From NCBI RefSeq assembly GCF_017312725.1, contig NZ_BOPO01000128.1, positions 124,001 through 188,000 of the forward strand: 64,000 bases of DNA. Direction: 5' to 3'. Position numbers and translations under genes: made by a program. Source of the DNA: Actinocatenispora comari. Its GTDB lineage: Bacteria > Actinomycetota > Actinomycetes > Mycobacteriales > Micromonosporaceae. This document shows, piece by piece, positions 26,722-34,922 of this stretch. Under the pieces are notes generated by a model that saw nothing but the letters and a program-made list of their open reading frames with translations, was not told the origin of the DNA and made no database searches. Each line of letters starts with the position of its first letter. Within the stretch, counting starts at the first letter, position 1.

Positions 26722-27759
26722 ATGCTGCGCGTGGTCGCCGTGGTGGTGGAACCGCAGGCGTCGTTCGAGCTCGGCTGCGTCGCCGACATCTTCGGCATCC
26801 GGCGGGACGGGATCCCGGACTGGGCGGAGTTCCTGATCGCCGCGGAACGTCCCGGTCCGGTCGGCGCCAAGGCCGGCTACCGGATCGTGGTCGAGCACGG
26901 GTTGGCGGCCGTCGACCGGGCCGACGTCGTGTTCGTCACCGGATGGCCGACGCCCGCCGAACCGTCCCGCGCGCTGACCGACGCGCTGGTGTCCGCGCAC
27001 GCGCGCGGCAGCACCATCGCCGGGCTGTGCTCCGGGACGTACGCGCTGGCTGCGGCCGGCCTGCTGGACGGCCGGACGGCGACCACGCACTGGTCCCAGA
27101 CCGACGACCTGGCCCGGCGGTACCCGCTGGTCCGGGTGACGCCCGACGTGCTGTTCGTGGACCACGGGGACGTGGCGACGAGCGGTGGTGCCGGCGCCGC
27201 GGCGGACCTCGCGCTGCACATCGTCCGCCGCCGTTGCGGGCCCGAACTGGCCGCCACCATCGCCCGCACCATGGTGCTGCCGCCGCACCGGCAGGGCGGG
27301 CAACGCCAGTACGCGATCGATTCGCGGCCACGCCGGCAACCGGACCCGTTCGGCGGGCTGCTCGACTGGTGTGTCGACCACCTGGCCGACGATCTGGGCC
27401 TGACCGCCATGGCCAGGCGGGCCGGGGTCGCGCCACGCACGCTGCACAGGCGGTTCCAGGCACATCTGGGTACGTCGCCGGCGGCCTGGGTTCAGCAGCA
27501 ACGGATCGCCCGGGCGGCCACGCTGCTGCAGACCACCGACCTGCCGGTCGCGTCCGTCGGGGCGGCGGTGGGGATGCGCGACCCGACCAACTTCCGGGCC
27601 CGGTTCCGGGCCGGGACGGGCACCAACCCGAGCGACTACCGCCGGACGTTCGCCGAGCCACGCCGGACACCGAGCGGACCGGCCATCCCGGCGGGCCGGA
27701 CGCCGGTTGCCGGGGCCGGTCAGCGTTCGTCGTCCTCCTCGTCGGCCGGCTCCGGGTAG
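26722..27759 (+). CDS. GlxA-type AraC family regulator with DJ-1/PfpI domain
   Basis: A 345-residue protein. The N-terminal 180 residues are a DJ-1/PfpI (class I amidotransferase-like) fold, with AGLCSGTYALAAAGLLDGRT around the nucleophile-position Cys near residue 108. The C-terminal AraC double helix-turn-helix contains MARRAGVAPRTLHRRFQAHL and VASVGAAVGMRDPTNFRARF. Such proteins act as transcription activators that sense small metabolites. It is divergent from the avidin-like gene (73 bases) and could control it. Its 3' end overlaps the convergent ArsR-type gene by 40 bases. Confidence 0.9.
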   Translation: MLRVVAVVVEPQASFELGCVADIFGIRRDGIPDWAEFLIAAERPGPVGAKAGYRIVVEHGLAAVDRADVVFVTGWPTPAEPSRALTDALVSAHARGSTIAGLCSGTYALAAAGLLDGRTATTHWSQTDDLARRYPLVRVTPDVLFVDHGDVATSGGAGAAADLALHIVRRRCGPELAATIARTMVLPPHRQGGQRQYAIDSRPRRQPDPFGGLLDWCVDHLADDLGLTAMARRAGVAPRTLHRRFQAHLGTSPAAWVQQQRIARAATLLQTTDLPVASVGAAVGMRDPTNFRARFRAGTGTNPSDYRRTFAEPRRTPSGPAIPAGRTPVAGAGQRSSSSSSAGSG

Positions 27760-28307
27760 GCGTACCAGCGGATCCGGACCGAGCGGGAGCCCGGGGGCGC
27801 CTCGTCGACGCGCTGCGCGTACCGGTGCACCAGCTCCAGGTATTCGGCCTCGAAGGCGCGGAACTGCGCCGGTGACAGGTGGGTGCCGGCGCGCGACCAG
27901 GTGGTCATCGGCTTGTCCCGCTCCCAGTGCGCGAGCAGCGTGTCGACCATGGTGCCGATGTCGTGCGCGTCTTCGGCGAGCCGGCGCCGGGTGATCTGCT
28001 CCACCAGCGCGCGGCCGGCCTCGTCCAGGGTGTCCGGGTCGGCGGTCTGCCAGTTGGTGTTGGTGCGCCGCCACCAGCGCTCCCGCCCGTTGCCCCGGTC
28101 GGGCAGGTCCTCGATGTACCCGTACCGCTCGAGCTGGCGCAGGTGGTAGCTGAGGGTGCCGGTGTTCTGCCCGAGCCGCTCCGCGAGCGTGGTGGAGGTG
28201 ACCGTGCCGTCCCGGTCGATCTCGCGGAGGATGCGCCGGCGGAGCGGGTGGGTGAGCGCCTTCAGCGTTTCCGGATCCGCGACACGGTGGCGCATCGGCT
28301 CGGGCAT
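27720..28307 (-). CDS. ArsR-like winged-helix transcriptional regulator (HTH_20)
   Basis: A 195-residue protein. LKALTHPLRRRILREIDRDG starts the winged helix, the recognition region is TTLAERLGQNTGTLSYHLRQ, and the wing follows with ERYGYIEDLPDRGNGRERWW. There are no metal-binding cysteine pairs, so it is not a classical metal sensor. The acidic end (EPADEEDDER) overlaps the convergent neighbour. Divergent from a small membrane protein gene with an 8-4-8 dyad between them, probably its operator. Confidence 0.88.
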   Translation of the reverse strand: MPEPMRHRVADPETLKALTHPLRRRILREIDRDGTVTSTTLAERLGQNTGTLSYHLRQLERYGYIEDLPDRGNGRERWWRRTNTNWQTADPDTLDEAGRALVEQITRRRLAEDAHDIGTMVDTLLAHWERDKPMTTWSRAGTHLSPAQFRAFEAEYLELVHRYAQRVDEAPPGSRSVRIRWYAYPEPADEEDDER

Positions 28308-28323
28308 GTCCCCTAGGTTACAT

Positions 28324-28368
28324 CTACAGACTTTTGTTTGCAGAGGAAGTTCTGCGGATTGCTAGGGT
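28324..28368 (+). promoter_or_regulatory. Dyad operator and promoter between ArsR-like gene and membrane protein gene
   Basis: CTACAGAC (28324-28331), TTTT, GTTTGCAG (28336-28343) forms an 8-4-8 imperfect inverted repeat. It overlaps a possible -35 TTGCAG (28338-28343), with -10 TAGGGT at 28363-28368, 19 bases later. The layout suggests repression of the plus-strand gene by the divergent winged-helix protein. Confidence 0.6.
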
Positions 28369-28396
28369 GGACCCGGGACGAACCGAGGAGGGTCCG

Positions 28397-28786
28397 ATGG
28401 CGCCGAGTACCAGAACGTTTCGGCTGGTCGGCGCCGCCTTCGCGATCGCGGCGGCGGCCATGCTGCCGTGGCTGGCGGTGCTCGCCCGCACCCTGCCGAC
28501 CAGTACCCGGGCGCACAACTGGTCGCTCGCCTGGATCGGCTTCGACGTGCTGCTCGCGCTCGGCCTGGCCGCCACCGGCGCGCTGGCCTGGCGCCGGCAC
28601 CGCGGCGTGGTGGTCACCGCGACCGCCACCGCGACGATGCTCGTCGTCGACGCCTGGTTCGACGTACTGACCTCGGCTCCCGGCGGCGACCTCGACCAGG
28701 CGCTGCTGCTCGCCGCGTGCTGCGAGCTACCGCTCGCGGCCGGCTGCCTCGCCCTCGGCGTCGCCGCCGCCCGCCGCCTGCGCTGA
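28397..28786 (+). CDS. Small four-helix membrane protein
   Basis: A 129-residue integral membrane protein with four predicted helices (FRLVGAAFAIAAAAMLPWLA, SLAWIGFDVLLALGLAATGA, VVVTATATATMLVVDAWFDV, ALLLAACCELPLAAGCLALG). The second and third helices contain Asp in the DVLL and DAWFDV stretches. It resembles unnamed proteins commonly found divergent from ArsR-like regulators in actinobacteria. GAGGAGG lies 7 bases before ATG 28397. Its last 60 bases overlap the convergent TIM-barrel gene. Confidence 0.75.
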   Translation: MAPSTRTFRLVGAAFAIAAAAMLPWLAVLARTLPTSTRAHNWSLAWIGFDVLLALGLAATGALAWRRHRGVVVTATATATMLVVDAWFDVLTSAPGGDLDQALLLAACCELPLAAGCLALGVAAARRLR

Positions 28787-29599
28787 CCGCGCGGTGTCGG
28801 CGATGCGGAGCAGGTCGACGTAACCGGGGAGCACGTCGGCGAGCGGCGCGACCTCCGGGTGCCAGGCGCGCTCCCACTCCAGCGACACCGGCCCGGTGTA
28901 CTCGCGCCGGCGCAGCTGCGCCAGCACCTCGTCGAGCGGCAGCACACCCTCGCCGATCGGTACCGGCGTACTGTCCTCGGCCGACGGCACGTCCTTGACC
29001 TGCACGTACCCCAGCCACGGCGCGACCAGGGCGGCGGAGGTGGCCGGGGTCTCGCCGCCGAGCCAGGTGTGCAGCACGTCCCAGATCACCCCGAGCGGTA
29101 CACCGTCCGATGTGGACAGACCGGCCCGCTCGGTGGCCGCGGCGACCACGCGTACCGCGTCCTCCGCCCGGCGATGCGAGTCGTGCGTCTCCAGCAGCAC
29201 GCCGACGCCCGCGTCGGCGGCGGCGTCGGCCACCGCGGCGAGCCGCCGTACCGCCCGCTCGTCGGCAGCCGGCGACGGTTCACCGCCACCGGGGAACACC
29301 CGCACGTACGGCGCGCCCACCGCCACCGCCGCCGCCAGGTGCCGGCGCAGCTCCGCCACCACCTGCGCGTCGTCCCCCTCGCCGGCCACCCGGATGTACG
29401 AGTCGAGCGCGAGCGCGGTGAGCCCGGCGGCGGCGAGCCGGTCCCGGACCGCGGCCAGTTCCGCGGCGGACAGCCCGGGATGCACCGGCTCGCCGTCGGC
29501 GTAGCGGAACTCGATGCCGGTGCAGCCGCTCGCGGTGGCGAGCTCGATCACCTCGGGCAGCGGCAGTCCCGGGCAGCCGAGGGTGGCGAAGGCGATCAC
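28727..29599 (-). CDS. Sugar phosphate isomerase/epimerase family TIM-barrel protein
   Basis: A 290-residue AP-endonuclease-2-like TIM barrel (xylose isomerase-like). The start MIAFATLGCPGLPLPEVIEL is typical, with the metal ligands expected in GVLLETHDSH (Glu, about residue 137), VIWDVLHTW (Asp, His) and GYVQVKDV, and a final GPVSLEWERAWH (Glu). It lies 106 bases after the lacI-type gene on the same strand, so it belongs to the sugar locus on the other side of that regulator. The substrate is unknown. Confidence 0.85.
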   Translation of the reverse strand: MIAFATLGCPGLPLPEVIELATASGCTGIEFRYADGEPVHPGLSAAELAAVRDRLAAAGLTALALDSYIRVAGEGDDAQVVAELRRHLAAAVAVGAPYVRVFPGGGEPSPAADERAVRRLAAVADAAADAGVGVLLETHDSHRRAEDAVRVVAAATERAGLSTSDGVPLGVIWDVLHTWLGGETPATSAALVAPWLGYVQVKDVPSAEDSTPVPIGEGVLPLDEVLAQLRRREYTGPVSLEWERAWHPEVAPLADVLPGYVDLLRIADTARSAQAAGGGDAEGEAAGRER

Positions 29600-29705
29600 G
29601 TCGGTTCTCCTGTCCGGTGGTGGCGGATCCGGTGCCGCGAGGCGAGGTCCGTGCCGGCGTTCGCCGGCCCGGCGACGCGCGGTCGGTGGCGACGGCGCCG
29701 GCGGG

Positions 29706-30821
29706 TCAGCGTTCCGGGCCGGTCGTGGCGCCGCGGGTCGGCTCGAACGCGGCGGCCCCGTCGCGTACCTGCCGGGTGGCCGGGATCGGCGCGGCCGGCC
29801 GGTGCAGCGCGGCGGTGCTGCCCCGCAGCACCACCTCGGCGTCGACCCGGACCACCTGCGCCGCCTGGCCCTCCCGGCCGGCGAGGGCCAGATCCAGTGC
29901 GCGGGCGCCCATCTCGGCGAGCGGCAGCCGCACCGTGGACAGCGGCGGGGTGAGGTCTCGTACCGTCGGGATGTCGTCGAAGCCGGCGAGCGAGACGTCG
30001 TCGGGCACCCGGATGCCGAGGTCGCGCAGCGCGGCGAGGGCGCCGATGGCCATCACGTCGGACAGCGCCACCACGCAGCTGACCTCGCGCAGCGCGCCGG
30101 ACTCGTGCAGCTTCCGCACCGCGGCGTACCCGCCGTCCCGGGTGAAGCCGCCGTCGGCGACCCGGTGGTTGGGCAGCTTCGCCGCGGCCCGGCCGAGCTC
30201 CTGCCGGAACCCGAGGTACCGGTCCCGCACGGTCAGCAGGTGCTCCGGCCCGGTGACCAGGGCGAACTCGCGGTGGCCGAGTTCCAGCAGGGCACGGGCG
30301 AGGGCACGGGCACCGCCCTGGTTGTCCGGTAGCACGGTGTCGACGTCGAACCGGTGCTGGCTGACCACGGCGACCCGGCCGCCACCCGCGGCGTACGCGG
30401 CGAGCGCGGCGCGCAGCTTCTCGGAGCGTTCCCGGTCGTGGTAGCCGGAACCGGCCAGGATGATCGCCTGCGCGCGCTGCTGGTGCAGCATCCGCACGTA
30501 CGCGAGTTCCCGGTCCGGGTCGCGGAACGTGCAGGACATCATGACGAGCATGTCGTGCTCGGTGGCGCGGCGCATGGCCCCGCCGGCGATGGCGGCGAAG
30601 TACGGGTCGGACACGTCGTGCAGCACCAGGCCGACGCTCGCGGTGTGGCTGCCGGCGAGCGCCTGGGCGTGCGCGTTCGGGGTGTAGTGCAGCGCGCTCG
30701 CGGCGGCGAGCACCTTGTCCCGCAGCTGTGGCCGGACCACCCGGTTGCCGCCGTTGAGCACCCGGGACGCGGTGGCGACCGACACCCCGGCCTGCCGCGC
30801 CACCTCGGCGAGTGTCGCCAC
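29706..30821 (-). CDS. LacI family transcriptional regulator
   Basis: A 371-residue repressor. The N-terminal HTH and hinge read LAEVARQAGVSVATASRVLN and ALHYTPNAHAQAL. The periplasmic-binding-protein-like domain has VGLVLHDVSDPYFAAIAGGA, FDVDTVLPDNQGGARAL and VSLAGFDDIPTVRDLTPPL. I chose GTG 30821 because GGGGAAAGGGG sits upstream, although ATG 30860 is in frame. Two consensus LacI-type operators lie in the divergent promoter of the dehydrogenase operon, so it should repress that operon until a sugar or sugar acid binds. Confidence 0.93.
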   Translation of the reverse strand: MATLAEVARQAGVSVATASRVLNGGNRVVRPQLRDKVLAAASALHYTPNAHAQALAGSHTASVGLVLHDVSDPYFAAIAGGAMRRATEHDMLVMMSCTFRDPDRELAYVRMLHQQRAQAIILAGSGYHDRERSEKLRAALAAYAAGGGRVAVVSQHRFDVDTVLPDNQGGARALARALLELGHREFALVTGPEHLLTVRDRYLGFRQELGRAAAKLPNHRVADGGFTRDGGYAAVRKLHESGALREVSCVVALSDVMAIGALAALRDLGIRVPDDVSLAGFDDIPTVRDLTPPLSTVRLPLAEMGARALDLALAGREGQAAQVVRVDAEVVLRGSTAALHRPAAPIPATRQVRDGAAAFEPTRGATTGPER

Positions 30822-30933
30822 TGCGGTACCCCTTTCCCCGCGTGCATGCGCGCGCGGCATGCCACCCGGTATCACTACCATCCGGCCGGCTCCGCCGTGG
30901 CCCGGGGCCGCGCAACGCGCCCACCGACCGTGC

Positions 30934-30994
30934 TTGACCCGGCCTGGACAGTCAGTCTACGGTACGGCAAGCGCTTTCCAGGCAAGCGTTTACC
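30934..30994 (+). promoter_or_regulatory. Promoter with two tandem LacI-type operators
   Basis: TTGACC (30934-30939) and TACGGT (30958-30963) are 18 bases apart. GGCAAGCGCTTTCC (30966-30979) and GGCAAGCGTTTACC (30981-30994) both match the nnnAAnCGnTTnnn LacI-family operator and are spaced 15 bp, starting three bases after the -10. Binding would block the start site near 30970. GGAGGA and the gene at 31019 follow. Confidence 0.85.
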
Positions 30995-31018
30995 GGAGTA
31001 CGCAGGAGGATCGACCGC

Positions 31019-32158
31019 ATGCCAGTACGTACCGTCGGTATCGCCATGAACGGCGTCACCGGTCGCATGGGCTACCGACAGCACCTCGTCCGCTCGATCC
31101 TCGCCATCCGGGACCAGGGCGGCGTGGAACTCCCGGACGGGACCCGCGTGGTACCGGAGCCGATCCTGGTCGGCCGCAACGAGACCAAGCTGCGCGACAT
31201 CGCCGCCCGGCACGGCCTCGACCGGTACGCCACCGACCTCGCCGCGGTGCTCGCCGAGCCCGACGTCGAGGTGTACTTCGACGCCCAGGTGACCTCCGCC
31301 CGGGAGAAGGGCATCCTCGCCGCGATCGCCGCCGGCAAGCACGTGTACACCGAGAAGCCGCTCGCCGAGTCGGTCGAGGGCGCCCGCACGCTGGCCCGCG
31401 CCGCCCGCGACGCCGGCATCGTCGACGGCGTCGTGATGGACAAGCTGTTCCTGCCCGGCCTGCGCAAGCTGCGCCGGCTGATCGACGGCGGCTTCTTCGG
31501 CCGCATCCTGTCGATCCGCGGCGAGTTCGGCTACTGGGTCTTCGAGGGCGACTGGCAGCCGGCCCAGCGACCGTCCTGGAACTACCGCACCGCGGACGGC
31601 GGCGGCATCGCGCTGGACATGTTCGCGCACTGGAACTACGTGCTGGAGGACCTGTTCGCGCCGGTACGGGCGGTGACCGCGCGGGTCGCCACGCACATCC
31701 CGGAACGCGTGGACGAGTCCGGGCAGACCTACACGGCCGACGCCGACGACGCCGCGTACGGGATCTTCGAGCTGGACGGCGGGATCGTCGCGCAGATCAA
31801 CTCGTCCTGGTGCGTCCGGGTCAACCGGGACGAGCTGGTCGAGTTCCAGGTCGACGGCACCGACGGGTCGGCGGTCGCCGGGCTGCGCCGCTGCCGGTTC
31901 CAGCACCGCGCCGGTACCCCCAAACCGGTGTGGAACCCCGACCTCGCCACCCCGGAGCCGTTCCGCGAGCAGTGGCAGGAGGCACCGGACAACGAGGAGT
32001 TCGACAACGGCTTCAAGGTGCAGTGGGAGCAGTACCTGCGGGCCGTCGTCGCGGGCGAGCCGTTCCGCTACGACTTCGCCGCCGCGGTGCGCGGCGTGCA
32101 ACTCGCCGAGCTGGGCTACGTCAGCTCCCGCGAGGGCCGGCGGGTGGAGATCCCGTGA
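31019..32158 (+). CDS. Gfo/Idh/MocA family oxidoreductase (first gene of DUF993 operon)
   Basis: A 379-residue dehydrogenase. The Rossmann start is unusual (GIAMNGVTGRMGYRQHLVRS), lacking the standard GxGxxG glycine spacing, and is shared by homologues next to DUF993 genes. The catalytic segment is HVYTEKPLAESVEGA (Lys near residue 112), and GGIALDMFAHWNYVLED supplies the active-site Asp/His. GGAGGA precedes ATG 31019. It is coupled by GTGA overlap to the DUF993 gene. It probably oxidises a sugar or sugar acid. Confidence 0.9.
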   Translation: MPVRTVGIAMNGVTGRMGYRQHLVRSILAIRDQGGVELPDGTRVVPEPILVGRNETKLRDIAARHGLDRYATDLAAVLAEPDVEVYFDAQVTSAREKGILAAIAAGKHVYTEKPLAESVEGARTLARAARDAGIVDGVVMDKLFLPGLRKLRRLIDGGFFGRILSIRGEFGYWVFEGDWQPAQRPSWNYRTADGGGIALDMFAHWNYVLEDLFAPVRAVTARVATHIPERVDESGQTYTADADDAAYGIFELDGGIVAQINSSWCVRVNRDELVEFQVDGTDGSAVAGLRRCRFQHRAGTPKPVWNPDLATPEPFREQWQEAPDNEEFDNGFKVQWEQYLRAVVAGEPFRYDFAAAVRGVQLAELGYVSSREGRRVEIP

Positions 32159-33306
32159 CCGGCATCCTGCTGCCCACAGTGGACGGTGGGCTGGCCACCC
32201 ACCGGCTGCGCGAGCCGGTGTCCTGGCCCGGGATCGAGCGGCCGGCAACCTCCCGGGTCGCCTACGCCGCGGCGCATGTCGTCGCCGATCCGTTGGCGGA
32301 CAACACCCCTGGCGCGCCGGCGGTGGTCGACTGGGACGCGACCATCGGGTACCGCCGGCACCTGTGGTCGCTCGGCCTCGGCGTCGCGGACGTGATGGAC
32401 ACCGCGCAGCGCGGCATGGGACTGGACTGGGTCGCCACCCGGGAGCTGATCCGCCGGTCGGCCGCCGCGGCCCGGGACTTCACCGGGCCGGCCCTGCTCG
32501 GCTGCGGCGCCGGTACCGACCAGCTCGGCGACGTGGCCACCCTGGACGAGGTGATCGCCGGGTACGAGGAGCAGCTGGCGGTCGTCGAGGACGCCGGTGC
32601 CACGGTCATCCTGATGTGCAGCCGGCAGCTGGCCCGGATCGCCCGCGGACCGGAGGACTACGCGCGGGTGTACGGCCGGCTGCTCGACCAGGTGCGCCGG
32701 CCGGTGATCCTGCACTGGTTGGGCGCGATGTTCGACCCGGCCCTCGCCGGCTACTGGGGATCGACCGACCTCGCGGTCGCGACGAAGAGCTTCCTGGACA
32801 TCGTGACGGCGCATTCGTCCAGGGTGGACGGTGTCAAGGTCTCGCTGCTCGACGCCGGGCACGAGGTCGCGCTGCGATCCGCGCTCCCGGCCGGGGTACG
32901 GCTCTACACCGGCGACGACTTCAACTACCCGTCGCTGATCGGGTCCGGCTCCGACGCGCTGCTGGGCATCTTCGACCCGATCGCCCCCGCCGCCGCGGCC
33001 GCGCTGCACGCGCTGGACGCCGGCGACCGCGGCCGGTACGACGAGATCCTGGCGCCGACCGTGCCGTTGTCGCGGCACGTGTTCGGCGCCCCGACGTACC
33101 ACTACAAGACCGGGATCGTGTTCCTCGCCTGGCTCAACGGGCACCAAGACGCGTTCACGATGATCGACGGGCGGCAGAACGCACGCAGCGTGGTACATCT
33201 CGCCGAGACGTTCCGGTTGGCCGACGCCGCCGGGCTGCTGCGCGACGGCGAGCTCGCGGTCCGACGGATGCGCGCACTGCTTGCGGTGCACGGGATCGAG
33301 GCCTGA
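32155..33306 (+). CDS. DUF993 family protein (dihydrodipicolinate synthase-like aldolase)
   Basis: A 383-residue TIM-barrel protein. The C-terminal half parallels the DHDPS/NAL class I aldolases: VDGVKVSLLDAGH has a lysine where DHDPS has its Schiff-base Lys (GIKEA), and LYTGDDFNYPSLIGSGSDAL matches the SGDDxxxxPxxxxGxxG strand. The DHDPS YN-P motif is not conserved (ILHWLGAMFDP). It is therefore likely a lyase or dehydratase acting on the product of the neighbouring dehydrogenase. GTG 32155 overlaps the previous stop, and its own stop overlaps the next ATG, so translation of all three genes is coupled. Confidence 0.87.
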   Translation: MTGILLPTVDGGLATHRLREPVSWPGIERPATSRVAYAAAHVVADPLADNTPGAPAVVDWDATIGYRRHLWSLGLGVADVMDTAQRGMGLDWVATRELIRRSAAAARDFTGPALLGCGAGTDQLGDVATLDEVIAGYEEQLAVVEDAGATVILMCSRQLARIARGPEDYARVYGRLLDQVRRPVILHWLGAMFDPALAGYWGSTDLAVATKSFLDIVTAHSSRVDGVKVSLLDAGHEVALRSALPAGVRLYTGDDFNYPSLIGSGSDALLGIFDPIAPAAAAALHALDAGDRGRYDEILAPTVPLSRHVFGAPTYHYKTGIVFLAWLNGHQDAFTMIDGRQNARSVVHLAETFRLADAAGLLRDGELAVRRMRALLAVHGIEA

Positions 33307-34217
33307 TGGCGAGCAACACGGCGGCAGGCCATGGGATCGACGTCGACGTACCGACCGGGGCGCGGGCGACCATCGAGACCCCCGCCGCGGGCGACCCTCG
33401 GCTGTCCCGGCTGTCGCTGAACCAGAAGACCGTGGACCGGCTCGACCTGCCCGCCGCCGTCGACCTGTGCGCCCGGCACGGCATCCCGTCGATCGGGCTG
33501 TGGCGCGAGCCGGTCACCGAGTACGGCGTGGCCGCCGCGGCCAAGCTCGTTCGAGACGCCGGCCTGCGCGTCTCGTCGCTGTGCCGGGGCGGGTTCCTCA
33601 CTGCCGAGGACCGTACGCTGTTCCGCGCGGCGATCCACGCCAACCAACGCGCGATCCGGGAAGCCGCCGAGCTCGGCACCGACACGCTGGTGATGGTCGT
33701 CGGCGGCCTGCCGGACGGCTCGCGCGACCTGGTGGGCGCGCGGGAACGGGTCGCCGACGCCGTCGCGGAACTCGCGCCGTTCGCCGCCGAGCACGGTGTG
33801 CGGCTGGCCCTGGAACCGATGCACCCGATGTTCTGCGCCGACCGCGGCGTTCTGTCCACTGTGGAGGAAGCGGTGACGATGGCGGCGCCGCACCCGGTCT
33901 CGGCGGTCGGCGTGGTGATCGACACGTACCACGTGTGGTGGGATCCGACCGTGGCCACGGCGATCGCGTCGGCCGGGGCCCGGATCGCGTCGTTCCAGGT
34001 GTGCGACTGGGTGGTACCGCTGCCGGCCGACGCGCTGCTCGGCCGCGGGATGATGGGCGACGGGCACATCGACTTCCGGGCGCTGCGCGACATGGTCGAC
34101 AGCGCCGGCTACACCGGCGACATCGAGGTGGAGATCTTCAACGCCGACGTGTGGGCGGCCGACCCGGACGCGACCGCGGCGACCGTGAAACGCCGGTACG
34201 TCAGCGAGGTGCTGTAG
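33306..34217 (+). CDS. Sugar phosphate isomerase/epimerase family TIM-barrel protein
   Basis: A 303-residue xylose isomerase-like barrel. LSLNQKTVDRLDLPAAVDLC begins the domain; LALEPMHPMFCADRG carries the metal-binding Glu, VVIDTYHVWWDP the Asp/His pair, ASFQVCDW the next ligand, and GDIEVEIFNAD the closing Glu. A conserved GRGMMGDGHIDFRAL loop precedes it. The gene overlaps DUF993 by one base. It is the third member of the operon and may isomerise or cleave a keto-sugar. Confidence 0.9.
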   Translation: MASNTAAGHGIDVDVPTGARATIETPAAGDPRLSRLSLNQKTVDRLDLPAAVDLCARHGIPSIGLWREPVTEYGVAAAAKLVRDAGLRVSSLCRGGFLTAEDRTLFRAAIHANQRAIREAAELGTDTLVMVVGGLPDGSRDLVGARERVADAVAELAPFAAEHGVRLALEPMHPMFCADRGVLSTVEEAVTMAAPHPVSAVGVVIDTYHVWWDPTVATAIASAGARIASFQVCDWVVPLPADALLGRGMMGDGHIDFRALRDMVDSAGYTGDIEVEIFNADVWAADPDATAATVKRRYVSEVL

Positions 34218-34226
34218 GACACCTCG

Positions 34227-34268
34227 GCCGCCCCCTCGCGCTGGCGGACCGGGCGCGGGGGGGGCGGC
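34227..34268. terminator. Bidirectional terminator between convergent genes
   Basis: GCCGCCCCCTCGCGC (34227-34241) pairs with GCGCGGGGGGGGCGGC (34253-34268) with one bulge. It sits nine bases after the sugar-operon stop and 25 bases from the end of the convergent gene. Confidence 0.75.
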
Positions 34269-34292
34269 GCGGTGGGGCCGGACCCGGCCCGG

Positions 34293-34655
34293 TCAGGCCG
34301 GGACCTTGTCCAGGAAACCGGCGACCTGCGCGATCCGGCCCTCGTCGTCGATGGCCACCACGTCGAAGCCGATCACGATCGGTTCGGCGCCGTCCGGCCC
34401 GAGGTGCCAGCTGAACCGGGCCAGCTGGTGATGGTCGTCGACCGGCCCGCCGAGGCTGAACCGCAGCCCCGGGAACTGCTGCTGCGCCTCGCCGAGCAGC
34501 GCGTCGATGGCGTCCCGGCCGCGGACGTCGGCGAGCGGGTCGGTGTAGCGCGCGTCGGCGGCGAAGACCTCGTCGACCAGGGCACGCCGCGCGACCGGGT
34601 CGTTCTCGTTCCAGGCGTCGAGGTAGCGGGTCGCCAGCGCGGTGGTGTCTGCCAT
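34293..34655 (-). CDS. SnoaL-like (NTF2-fold) protein
   Basis: A 120-residue protein: MADTTALATRYLDAWNENDP..., EVFAADARYTDPLADVRG, then RFSLGGPVDDHHQLARFSWH and VIGFDVVAIDDEGRIAQVAG. This is the standard SnoaL-like arrangement with a C-terminal GFLDK. AGGAGGA lies 6 bases before ATG 34655. It is transcribed alone, convergent with the sugar operon. The fold does not define a reaction. Confidence 0.85.
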   Translation of the reverse strand: MADTTALATRYLDAWNENDPVARRALVDEVFAADARYTDPLADVRGRDAIDALLGEAQQQFPGLRFSLGGPVDDHHQLARFSWHLGPDGAEPIVIGFDVVAIDDEGRIAQVAGFLDKVPA

Positions 34656-34922
34656 GACTTCCTCCTGTTGTCGGATCGGTGTACCCGACGCTACGGACGC
34701 CACCGGTACCGCCGAATCAGTCACGCATCGGTAATTCACCGGCCACGACCGCCCGATCCGGCGCGCCGCGGCGATCCCGACCCCGGACCGCCGGCCCGAT
34801 CGACGGCCCGTGCGCATCGGCGGACTGCTCGCCGTACGGCCGATTCGCTCGCTCCGTCGACCGGCAACGCCGCGGCCGATTTCCGCCAGCCAAGCCGCGG
34901 CCGCCGGCCGCAGACTGGCGAC

